The notes below the pieces were generated by a model that saw nothing but the letters and a program-made list of their open reading frames with translations, searched no databases and was not told the origin of the DNA. Of a stretch of 5,946 nt of DNA, positions 1-5,927 are shown piece by piece. The position numbers and the translations under genes were made by a program. This stretch comes from Actinoplanes liguriensis (GTDB taxonomy: Bacteria > Actinomycetota > Actinomycetes > Mycobacteriales > Micromonosporaceae), in NCBI GenBank assembly GCA_000715855.1, contig KL571223.1, positions 40,035 to 45,980 of the forward strand, read 5' to 3'. Position 1 is the first letter of the stretch; every line of letters begins with the position of its first letter.

Positions 1-17
1 ATGTGTATAAGAGACAG
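1..17 (+). other. Tn5 mosaic-end adapter remnant (left end)
   Basis: The window opens with ATGTGTATAAGAGACAG, which is 17 of the 19 bases of the Tn5 mosaic end used in Nextera-type tagmentation libraries; the leading AG is missing. The full 19 bases occur inverted at the other end. This is library adapter, not genomic DNA. Reading frames that begin here with MCIRDS or MYKRQ are artefacts. Genomic sequence starts at 18. Confidence 0.97.
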
Positions 18-858
18 CCGCCGGGTCGGCGCCGGCCAGCCCGTCGTTGCGGGTCACGTGCACCGCCATCAGGTCGGCGCCCTTGGTCCGGGCGGCGATC
101 CGCGCCGCGCGCCGGATCAGCGTGTCGCCCTCCGGCCCGCCGGCCAGTGCCACCACGACCCGTTCCCGGGTCTCCCAGGTGGCGTCGATGTCGTGGTCGG
201 CCCGGTACCGGTCGAGCTGGTCCTCGACCTTGTCGGCGAGCCAGAGCAGGGCCAGTTCCCGCAGGGCGGTGAGATTGCCGGTACGGAAGTAGTTGCCCAG
301 CGCCGCGTCGATCTTCTCGGGCTGGTAGATGTTGCCGTGCGCCATCCGGCGGCGCAGCGCCTCCGGGGTCATGTCGACCAGCTCGACCTGCTCGGCCGCG
401 CGGACCACCGCGTCCGGGACGGTCTCCCGCTGCTCGACGCCGGTGATCCGGGCGACCACGTCGTTGAGCGACTCCAGGTGCTGCACGTTCACCGTGGTCA
501 GCACGCTGATCCCGGCGTCGAGCAGCACCTGGACGTCCTGCCAGCGCTTGTCGTTCCCGGCGCCCGGCACGTTGGTGTGCGCGAGCTCGTCGACCACCGC
601 GATCTCCGGCCGCCGGGCCAGGACGGCGTCGAGGTCCGTCTCGGTGAAGGCCACGCCGCGGTAGGTGAGCTCGCGGCGCGGCAGCACCTCCAGGTCGCCG
701 ATCATCGCGGTGGTGTGCTTGCGGCCGTGCGTCTCGACCAGGGCGACGACCACGTCGGCGCCGCGCTCGGCCCGCCGGTGCGCCTCTTCGAGCATGGCGT
801 AGGTCTTGCCGACGCCGGGCGCCGCGCCCAGATAGATCCGCAACTCACCGCGAGCCAT
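18..858 (-). CDS. kdpD: KdpD sensor histidine kinase, N-terminal part (cut by window edge)
   Basis: This is the N-terminal 280 residues of KdpD, the membrane sensor kinase that with KdpE controls kdp expression in response to K+ limitation or osmotic stress. The translation begins MARGELRIYLGAAPGVGKTY. The Walker A motif GAAPGVGKT is at residues 11-19 and the Walker B-like VVDELAHTN at about 88-96. The conserved TTVNVQHLESLND follows at about 121-133 and GNYFRTGNLTALRELALLW at about 188-206. A universal-stress-protein-like domain starts near 231 (RERVVVALAGGPEGDTLIRR). The four membrane helices, GAF region and kinase core of a protein that usually has roughly 850-900 residues lie beyond the window. 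The ATG at 858-856 is chosen because it leads straight into the KdpD domain. A GGAGGG stands 11 nt upstream, a rather long spacing, and GTG at 867-865 is a weaker alternative. The gene follows kdpC after 73 bp on the same strand. Family assignment is firm; its activity cannot be judged from this part. Confidence 0.96.
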
Positions 859-866
859 CGCTACCA

Positions 867-938
867 CCGCCCTCCGGCATGAACCCGGGCCGTCGTCCTT
901 TGCCGCTCTCCGGCGCGAACCCTGGCCATCGTCACTTG
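867..938. repeat. Two-copy 36-bp imperfect tandem repeat at the kdpC-kdpD junction
   Basis: Positions 867-902 and 903-938 align without gaps and match at 29 of 36 bases by my count. The second copy covers the last codon and stop of kdpC (stop 934-932). The first runs up to the Shine-Dalgarno-like GGAGGG before kdpD. On the coding strand each copy contains GCGGCAA or GGCGGCAA near its upstream edge and CCGGAG(A/G)GCGG at its downstream end. The kdpD start (GGCGGTGGTAGCGATGGC) resembles the kdpC stop region (GGCGGCAAGTGACGATGGC). This suggests that the junction was duplicated and then diverged. Function unknown. Confidence 0.7.
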
Positions 939-1750
939 CCGCCGTCCAGCGCGATGTTGAGCTCGAGCACGTTCACCACGCCACCCTCGGTGTTCTTCTT
1001 GATCAACTCGCGGACGTGGTCCAGTGTGACGCCACGCTCGCGGGCGACCCGAGCCGCCTGAAGCCGGGCATATTGTCGGGAAATATCGGGATCAAGGCCG
1101 GAGCCGCTCGCCGTCACCGCGTCCGCCGGCACCACCGGGTCCGCCGGGGCCTCGCCGCGGATCGGCGTGATCACCCCGCCGAGCGCCACATAATCCTCGC
1201 CGGCCTGGGCGGACTCCACGGTGACCCCCTGGTAGGTGCTGACGAACGGGGTTCCGGTCTGGTTGACCGACACCACCCTGGTGACCGGCCCGGTGAACCC
1301 GTCGCGGTAGAAGACGGCCAGGACCGCGCCGACCCCGTCGGCGGTGCAGTAGGGGCGGCTGCCGTCCACGCCCTCCAGCTTGCCGACCGCCAGGCTGCGC
1401 GCGCAGACCTGAGTGAGGAGACTCTGCCGATCCGGGGTGTCGATCACATCCTCCGGGCCGAGGTTGCCGGCACCTGTCGCGGTCGGGTCGTAGTCGCCGG
1501 CCGACGGGCGGCTCTGGAAGTACTTCGGGACGGGGTTGCCGTCGGCGTCGGTGAAGGACTGGCCGATAAGACTGCTTCCGACGGTTTGCTGACCGACGCT
1601 GATCAGCGACCCGCCCGCCTTGCCGGACAGTCCGGGAATCTTCCCGACACCGACGAAGAGCAGCGGGTAGGCGAACCCGAGGATGACGGTCATGACGAGC
1701 AGCGCGCGCAGCGCCGCGAGGTGGTGAGCGAGCCAGGAGGGTAGACGCAT
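932..1750 (-). CDS. kdpC: KdpC, accessory subunit of the K+-transporting ATPase, with a central insert
   Basis: KdpC is the single-helix subunit that stabilises the KdpA-KdpB complex and is thought to help nucleotide binding. The 272-residue product has one N-terminal membrane segment (about 12-36). Family blocks follow: GSSLIGQSF (58-66), YFQSRPSAGDYDPTATGAGN (77-96), VPADAVTASGSGLDPDIS (207-224), QAARVARERGV (231-241) and a C-terminal NVLELNIALD (260-269). Enterobacterial KdpC has about 190 residues. The extra length lies between about 115 and 203 and includes two cysteines, C116 and C135, on the predicted outer side. Near the C-terminus TEGGVVNVLELN is shorter than the usual stretch containing an FLGEP-like segment. 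I believe similar inserts occur in other actinobacterial KdpC proteins, but this is from memory. The start lies 5 nt after the kdpB stop with only a weak GGGAT upstream, so translation is probably coupled to kdpB. Confidence 0.96.
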   Translation of the reverse strand: MRLPSWLAHHLAALRALLVMTVILGFAYPLLFVGVGKIPGLSGKAGGSLISVGQQTVGSSLIGQSFTDADGNPVPKYFQSRPSAGDYDPTATGAGNLGPEDVIDTPDRQSLLTQVCARSLAVGKLEGVDGSRPYCTADGVGAVLAVFYRDGFTGPVTRVVSVNQTGTPFVSTYQGVTVESAQAGEDYVALGGVITPIRGEAPADPVVPADAVTASGSGLDPDISRQYARLQAARVARERGVTLDHVRELIKKNTEGGVVNVLELNIALDGGK

Positions 1751-1755
1751 CTGGA

Positions 1756-3816
1756 TCAGATCCCGGGGATGAGCTGGATGAACAGGTCGATGAGCTTGAT
1801 GCCGAGGAACGGCGCGACGACTCCGCCGAGGCCGTAGATCAGCAGGTTGCGCCGCAGCAGCGCGCTCGCCGACGACGGCCGGTACCGCACCCCGCGCAGC
1901 GCCAGCGGGATCAGGAAGACGATCACGATCGCGTTGAAGATGACCGCGGACAGGATCGCCGAGCCCGGCGAGTGCAGCCGCATCACGTTGAGCGTGTCCA
2001 GGCCCGGGTAGACCCCGGCGAACATGGCGGGGATGATCGCGAAGTACTTGGCGATGTCGTTGGCGATGCTGAACGTCGTCAGCGCGCCCCGGGTGATCAG
2101 CAGCTGCTTGCCGATCTCCACGATCTCGATCAGCTTCGTCGGGTCGGAGTCGAGGTCGACCATGTTGCCGGCCTCCTTCGCGGCCGACGTGCCGGTGTTC
2201 ATCGCGACGCCGACGTCCGCCTGCGCCAGGGCCGGCGCGTCGTTGGTCCCGTCCCCGGTCATCGCGACCAGGCGGCCGCCCTGCTGCTCCTTGCGGATCA
2301 GCGCGAGCTTGTCCTCCGGGGTGGCCTCGGCGAGGAAGTCGTCGACCCCGGCCTCGGCGGCGATCGCGGCCGCGGTGCGCGGGTTGTCACCGGTGATCAT
2401 CACGGTCCGGATGCCCATCCGGCGCATCTCCTCGAACCGCGCCTTCATCCCGGACTTGACCACGTCCTTGAGGTGGATCACGCCGAGGACCTTGCCGTTC
2501 TCGGCGACGACCAGCGGCGTCCCGCCGGAGGCGCTGATCCCGTCGACGATCTCGTCCACCTCGGCGTCCGGCGACTTCGCCCAGCGCAGCACGGCCGCCG
2601 CGGCGCCCTTGCGGATGCTCCGGCCGGGCAGGTCGACCCCGCTCATCCGGGTCTGCGCGGTGAACGGCACCCACGCGGCGTCGGCCATCAGACCCGCCTC
2701 GCGTTCTCGCAGCCCGTACTCGTTCTTGGCCAGCACCACGATCGAGCGTCCCTCCGGCGTCTCGTCCGCAAGGCTGCTGAGCTGCGCGGCATCGGCAAGA
2801 ACCTGAGGATCGACCCCCTTCGCCGGTACGAACGCGGCAGCCTGCCGGTTGCCCAGAGTGATCGTGCCGGTCTTGTCCAGAAGCAGCGTGCTGACGTCAC
2901 CGGCCGCCTCCACGGCCCGTCCGCTCATCGCGAGCACGTTGCGCTGCACCAGGCGGTCCATGCCGGCGATGCCGATCGCGGACAGCAGCGCCCCGATGGT
3001 CGTCGGGATCAGGCACACCAGCAGCGACACCAGCACGATCCCGGTCACGCCGTGACCGTCGAGGGCCGCGGTGTCCGGGGCCGCCGCCTGGTACGCCTTG
3101 CTGAAGATCGCGAGCGGCTGCAGCGTGACCACGGCCAGCAGGAAGATGATCGTGAGCGCGGCCAGCAGGATGTTGAGCGCGATCTCGTTCGGGGTCTTCT
3201 GCCGGTTCGCGCCCTCGACCAGGGCGATCATCCGGTCGACGAAGCTCTCGCCGGGCCGCTGGGTGATCCGCACGACGATCCGGTCGGAGAGCACCTTCGT
3301 GCCGCCGGTGACCGCCGACCGGTCGCCGCCCGACTCGCGGATGACCGGCGCGGACTCGCCGGTGATCGCCGACTCGTCGACGCTGGCGATGCCCTCGATG
3401 ACGTCCCCGTCCCCGGGGACGATCTGGCCGGCCTCGACGACCACGACGTCACCGAGCTTGAGGTCGGGCGCGGGCACCGTCCGGCCGTCCCGCAGGTGGG
3501 CCATCGTGTCCTGCTTGGCGGCCCGCAGCGCGGCGGCCTGGGCCTTGCCCCGTCCCTCGGCGACGGCCTCGGCCAGGTTCGCGAAGAGCACGGTCAGCCA
3601 CAGCCATCCGGTGATCATCCAGGCGAAGAGGCTGGGCTCGGCGATCGACAGGACGGTGGTGAAGACAGCGCCGATCTCGACGATGAACATGACGGGGTTG
3701 CGCCACATCACCCGCGGGTCGAGTTTCCGGAGCGCGTCCTTCAGGGCGTCACGCCGTACCGCCGAAATCGTCTTTGCCGGGTTTTTTGTCGTTGGTTTTT
3801 CGAGAACGGTGGTCAT
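1756..3816 (-). CDS. kdpB: KdpB, catalytic P-type ATPase subunit of the K+ transporter
   Basis: KdpB hydrolyses ATP to drive K+ uptake through KdpA. The 686-residue protein is full length for the family and keeps the expected motifs. The actuator-domain TGES is at 152-155; its serine corresponds to the E. coli residue whose phosphorylation inhibits the pump. The PTT of helix M4 is at 271-273 and the phosphorylation motif DKTGT at 314-318 (D314). The nucleotide-binding domain has GRSIVVLAK (356-364), FTAQTRMSG (385-393) and the KGA lysine K403. The hinge [10 protein letters not shown] is at 521-530. In helix M5 the charged pair D587 and K590 (NDIAKYFAI) matches the residues used in coupling in E. 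coli. Seven membrane segments are predicted, near 42-60, 64-85, 214-240, 256-284, 578-602, 614-640 and 657-683. ATG at 3816-3814 overlaps the kdpA stop (ATGA) and has a strong Shine-Dalgarno. No defects are seen. Confidence 0.98.
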   Translation of the reverse strand: MTTVLEKPTTKNPAKTISAVRRDALKDALRKLDPRVMWRNPVMFIVEIGAVFTTVLSIAEPSLFAWMITGWLWLTVLFANLAEAVAEGRGKAQAAALRAAKQDTMAHLRDGRTVPAPDLKLGDVVVVEAGQIVPGDGDVIEGIASVDESAITGESAPVIRESGGDRSAVTGGTKVLSDRIVVRITQRPGESFVDRMIALVEGANRQKTPNEIALNILLAALTIIFLLAVVTLQPLAIFSKAYQAAAPDTAALDGHGVTGIVLVSLLVCLIPTTIGALLSAIGIAGMDRLVQRNVLAMSGRAVEAAGDVSTLLLDKTGTITLGNRQAAAFVPAKGVDPQVLADAAQLSSLADETPEGRSIVVLAKNEYGLREREAGLMADAAWVPFTAQTRMSGVDLPGRSIRKGAAAAVLRWAKSPDAEVDEIVDGISASGGTPLVVAENGKVLGVIHLKDVVKSGMKARFEEMRRMGIRTVMITGDNPRTAAAIAAEAGVDDFLAEATPEDKLALIRKEQQGGRLVAMTGDGTNDAPALAQADVGVAMNTGTSAAKEAGNMVDLDSDPTKLIEIVEIGKQLLITRGALTTFSIANDIAKYFAIIPAMFAGVYPGLDTLNVMRLHSPGSAILSAVIFNAIVIVFLIPLALRGVRYRPSSASALLRRNLLIYGLGGVVAPFLGIKLIDLFIQLIPGI

Positions 3817-5458
3817 GAGAGGCCCTCCGCGATGGGTCCGAGCGCAAGAGCGGGAAGGAAGGTGAGCGCGACGAGCACGACGGTCACGCCGACGACCATG
3901 CCGACGAAGAGCGGCTGGTGCGTCGGGAGCGTGCCCTCGGACTCGGGCACCGGCGCTGCCTGGCGAGCGAGCCGGCCAGCGCGAGCACGAGGACCAGCGG
4001 CAGGAACCGCCCGAGCAGCATCGCCAGGCCGGTCGCGGTGTCCCACCACCCGGTGTTGACGGTGATACCGGCGAACGCGCTGCCGTTGTTGTTCGCGGCG
4101 CTGGTGAAGGCGTAGAGGACCTCGGAGAGACCGTGCGGGCCGGAGTTCAGCGCCGTGGCGTTGTTGCCGGTGGCGAACGCCGCCGCCGTCCCGATCAGCA
4201 CCAGCGCCGGCGTGACCAGGAAGTACAGCGACGCGAGCTTGATCTCCCGCGCGCCGATCTTCTTGCCCAGGTACTCCGGGGTGCGGCCCACCATCAGGCC
4301 GGCCACGAACACCGTGATCATCGCGAGGATCAGCAGGCCGTAGAGGCCCGAGCCGGTGCCGCCCGGGGCCACCTCGCCGAGCATCATGTTGACGATCGGC
4401 ATCATGCCGCCCAGCGACGTGTACGAGTCGTGGAAGCTGTTCACCGCCCCGGTCGACGTCAACGTGGTCATCGCCGCGAAGACCGCCGAGCCGCTCACCC
4501 CGAAGCGGGTCTCCTTGCCCTCCATCGCCGAGCCGACCGCCTGCGGGACCGTGCCCGCGCCGTGCGTCTCGAAGCCGACGGTGAGCGCGATGCTCGCGAT
4601 CGCCAGCACCGCCATGACGGCGACGATCGCGTACCCCTGGCGGTTCTGCCCGGTCATCCGCCCGAACACCCGCGGCAGGCTGAACGGGATCAGGAAGATC
4701 AGGAAGAGCTCCAGCCAGTTCGTCCACACCGAAGGGTTCTCGAACGGGTGCGCGGAGTTCGCGTTGTAGAACCCTCCGCCGTTCGTGCCCAGCTCCTTGA
4801 TCGCCTCCTGCGAGGCCACCGGGCCACCGGTGATGTGCTGGGTGGCGCCGGTCAGCGTGGTGACGTCGGTGCCGCCGGACAGGCTCTGCACCATCCCGCC
4901 GATCATGAAGACCAGCGTGACCAGCACACAGATCGGCAGCAGCACGCGCAGCACGATCCGGGTCAGGTCGACCCAGAAGTTGCCCAGCGTGCCGGCCCGC
5001 CGTCCGGCGAAACCGCGGACCAGCGCGACCGCGACCGCGATGCCGACGGCGGCGGAGACGAAGTTCTGCACCGCCAGGCCGGCCATCTGCGCCAGGTGGC
5101 CCATCGTGGACTCACCCGAGTACGCCTGCCAGTTGGTGTTGGTGACGAAGCTGACCGCGGTGTTCCAGGCGACGTGATCGGTCACCGGGTCCATGCCGAG
5201 CGACAGCCAGAGCCGATCCTGGAAGCGCAGCAGCAGGTAGAGGAAGAGGATCGAGACGGCGGAGAACGCGAGCACCGACCGGGCGTAGACGCCCCAGCTC
5301 TGCTCGGCCGCCGGGTCGACGCCGACCACTCGGTAGACACCGCGCTCGACGACGTTGTGCTTCTTGTGGGCGACGACGCGGTATATGTAGTCGCCGAACG
5401 GCCGGTGGACCGCGGCCAGCGCTACGACCAGCGAGATCACCAGGAGCCAGCCGGACAT
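3813..5458 (-). CDS. kdpA: KdpA, K+-channel-like subunit, interrupted by a one-base frameshift near the 3' end
   Basis: KdpA binds and conducts K+ in the KdpFABC complex. From ATG 5458 the frame is normal for 501 residues. It includes all four selectivity-filter loops: TNTNW (106-110), [18 protein letters not shown] (224-241), TSTGAVN (335-341, STG-type instead of the SCG-type of E. coli) and [10 protein letters not shown] (453-462). After ...AGSLARQ (ending 3956) it runs into 23 unrelated residues and stops at 3886-3884. The neighbouring frame then continues with [19 protein letters not shown], a hydrophobic helix, and AEGLS, stopping at 3815-3813. That is the usual KdpA tail with its tenth helix. 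One missing base between about 3950 and 3958 (or two extra) explains this; the restored protein would be about 548 residues, the normal length. The tail is intact and its stop overlaps the kdpB start in ATGA, so I favour a sequencing error or recent mutation over an old pseudogene. The start has GGAGAG 6 nt upstream and overlaps kdpF. Confidence 0.93.
3823..3828 (-). promoter_or_regulatory. Ribosome binding site of kdpB
   Basis: GGAGGG on the minus strand lies 6 nt before the ATG at 3816. It fixes the kdpB start. It lies inside the last codons of the restored kdpA frame, so kdpB can be translated both by its own initiation and by coupling to kdpA. Confidence 0.8.
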
Positions 5459-5547
5459 CAGAATCTCTCCGGGAAGAGCAGGGCGGCCACCAGGAAGGCG
5501 GCCAGCAGGACGGCCAGGATGAGACCGGCGAGGTTGACGGCGCTCAT
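5458..5547 (-). CDS. kdpF: KdpF, small membrane subunit of the K+ transporter
   Basis: A 29-codon frame directly before kdpA encodes a peptide that starts [20 protein letters not shown] and ends LFPERF. It is one hydrophobic helix with a short charged tail, the size (E. coli KdpF is also 29 residues), position and C-terminal pattern of KdpF. KdpF is a single-helix peptide that stabilises the KdpABC complex in the membrane. The ATG at 5547-5545 overlaps the stop of the preceding microprotein gene (TGATG), and its own stop at 5460-5458 overlaps the kdpA start in the same way. No good Shine-Dalgarno precedes it, so translation is probably coupled to the upstream microprotein. It is easily missed by gene callers because of its length. 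Confidence 0.9.
   Translation of the reverse strand: MSAVNLAGLILAVLLAAFLVAALLFPERF
5465..5470 (-). promoter_or_regulatory. Ribosome binding site of kdpA
   Basis: GGAGAG on the minus strand, 6 nt before the kdpA ATG at 5458, lies inside the last codons of kdpF. It supports the chosen kdpA start. Confidence 0.75.
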
Positions 5548-5627
5548 CAGCGTTCGACCGCCCGGACCAGAACGGTCAGCGCGGCGAACAGCGCCACCGT
5601 GAGCAAGACGAAGCCGAGATCGGCCAC
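5547..5627 (-). CDS. Putative 26-residue single-helix microprotein, first gene of the kdp operon
   Basis: A GTG-started frame of 26 codons lies directly upstream of kdpF. Its peptide begins (V/M)[18 protein letters not shown] and ends VRAVER: one hydrophobic helix of about 17 residues with an acidic residue near the N-terminus and a mixed-charge tail. Three points support translation: GAGGAG sits 6 nt before the GTG, the stop (5549-5547) overlaps the kdpF ATG as TGATG, and kdpF lacks a ribosome binding site of its own. The layout copies the kdpF-kdpA overlap, so the peptide may be a second KdpF-like accessory subunit or a translational lead-in for kdpF. I recall similar short frames before kdpF in other actinomycetes, but I cannot confirm that here. 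No established function is known to me. The product is inferred from sequence alone. Confidence 0.65.
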   Translation of the reverse strand: MADLGFVLLTVALFAALTVLVRAVER

Positions 5628-5633
5628 GGACGA

Positions 5634-5639
5634 CTCCTC
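5634..5639 (-). promoter_or_regulatory. Ribosome binding site of the first kdp-operon frame
   Basis: GAGGAG on the minus strand, 6 nt before GTG 5627, decides the start of the 26-codon frame. It begins only 3 nt downstream of a long hairpin (5643-5676), so its accessibility may depend on that structure. Confidence 0.7.
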
Positions 5640-5642
5640 AGT

Positions 5643-5676
5643 CGAGGTTTTTCGGGTACGCCCGAACTGAACCTCG
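5643..5676 (-). promoter_or_regulatory. Leader hairpin just upstream of the first kdp ribosome binding site
   Basis: Bases 5643-5649 pair with 5670-5676 (7 bp), 5650 with 5669 as a wobble, and 5651-5656 with 5661-5666 (6 bp). This leaves a 4-base loop (5657-5660) and a 2-base bulge (5667-5668), about 14 pairs in all. On the transcribed strand the hairpin ends 3 nt before GAGGAG and has no U-run after it, so it does not look like a terminator. It could be an RNA element affecting translation or mRNA stability, or a DNA operator. No riboswitch class is recognised. Confidence 0.55.
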
Positions 5677-5696
5677 CCGCGGTCGCCGGTGGCAGA

Positions 5697-5763
5697 CCTG
5701 TTCACACCCCGCAGACGGCGCCCCCGCCGTTTTTGACGCCCTGTTCACACCGGGGAGACGCCG
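5697..5763. promoter_or_regulatory. Pair of 24-bp direct repeats, candidate activator sites for kdp
   Basis: Positions 5697-5720 and 5740-5763 match at 20 of 24 bases, with an identical 12-base core CCTGTTCACACC (GGTGTGAACAGG on the transcribed strand). Their starts are 43 bp apart, close to four helical turns, so both would face the same side of the DNA. The pair lies between the universal stress protein stop and the first kdp frame, where KdpE, an OmpR-type regulator, would be expected to bind. OmpR-type regulators often use direct repeats. Assignment to KdpE is inference. I cannot point to a convincing -10 or -35 element here. Confidence 0.5.
5713..5734 (+). terminator. Possible rho-independent terminator, plus-strand direction
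   Basis: ACGGCG (5715-5720) and CGCCGT (5725-5730) form a 6-bp G+C-rich stem around a CCCC loop, followed by TTTT (5731-5734). It is terminator-shaped only for transcripts running left to right, which would be antisense to kdp. On the minus strand the run is of A residues before the stem, so it would not stop read-through from the universal stress protein gene. It overlaps one of the direct repeats and may be incidental. Confidence 0.3.
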
Positions 5764-5764
5764 G

Positions 5765-5927
5765 TCACTCCGACGGCCACACCAGCAGCACCCGGCACGG
5801 CGCGTGGTCCACCACGAACCGGCCGGCCGGGCCCAGGCTCCTCGGCCCGGGCCGGTCCACGTCCCCGTCCCGCGCGGCGACGAGCAGATCCATGCCGTCG
5901 CAGGCCGCCACGACCTCACGTTCCACC
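5765..5927 (-). CDS. Universal stress protein (UspA family), C-terminal end only
   Basis: The last 53 codons of a gene cut by the right window end. The peptide contains CDGMDLLVAARDGD and ends GPAGRFVVDHAPCRVLLVWP plus SE, stopping at 5767-5765. The pattern of a DLLV(V/A)A strand, a G...SLGP phosphate-binding-like loop, then a FVVDHAPC.VLLV strand matches the C-terminal part of a UspA domain, where the G-2X-G-9X-G(S/T) nucleotide-binding motif usually sits. Whether the protein has one or two Usp domains, and whether it binds ATP, cannot be seen. The gene lies on the same strand, 137 bp upstream of the first kdp frame, with no clear terminator between them, so read-through into kdp is possible. 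In the raw fragment, the adapter supplies a false in-frame ATG (5944-5942) giving MCIRDR before the true sequence. Confidence 0.8.

Noticed and set aside
1..882. Long plus-strand open frame beginning in the left adapter
   Set aside because: Its start is adapter sequence, and it is antisense to a clear kdpD frame with Walker motifs. Long antisense frames are expected in high-GC coding DNA.
3884..3955. 23-residue tail of the 524-residue KdpA frame as a natural C-terminus
   Set aside because: The tail (arginine- and serine-rich) has no family likeness, while the neighbouring frame holds the expected KdpA C-terminal helix and ends in the ATGA overlap with kdpB. No slippery heptamer suggests programmed frameshifting.
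1972..4059. 695-codon plus-strand frame opposite kdpB and the end of kdpA
   Set aside because: Its translation is rich in R, H, D, G and V, with no recognisable domain, and it mirrors the codon bias of kdpB. The opposite frame has all the P-type ATPase motifs.
4133..5602. 489-codon plus-strand frame opposite kdpA
   Set aside because: Low-complexity antisense shadow of kdpA, without a domain or a ribosome binding site.
5628..5696. A -10/-35 promoter for kdp
   Set aside because: I looked on the minus strand for TANNNT and TTGAC-like boxes at a sensible spacing and found none that I could defend. An activated promoter with a poor -35 is possible but cannot be placed.
5823..5855. G+C-only inverted repeat (about 11 bp arms, 10-base loop)
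   Set aside because: It lies inside the coding sequence of the universal stress protein (RPGPRSLGPAG), contains no T-run, and is explained by proline, glycine and arginine codons in high-GC DNA.
5638..5919. 93-codon minus-strand frame over the intergenic region and the stress protein fragment
   Set aside because: It is in another frame from the recognisable Usp C-terminus, is rich in W, R and G, and crosses the repeats and hairpins of the control region.
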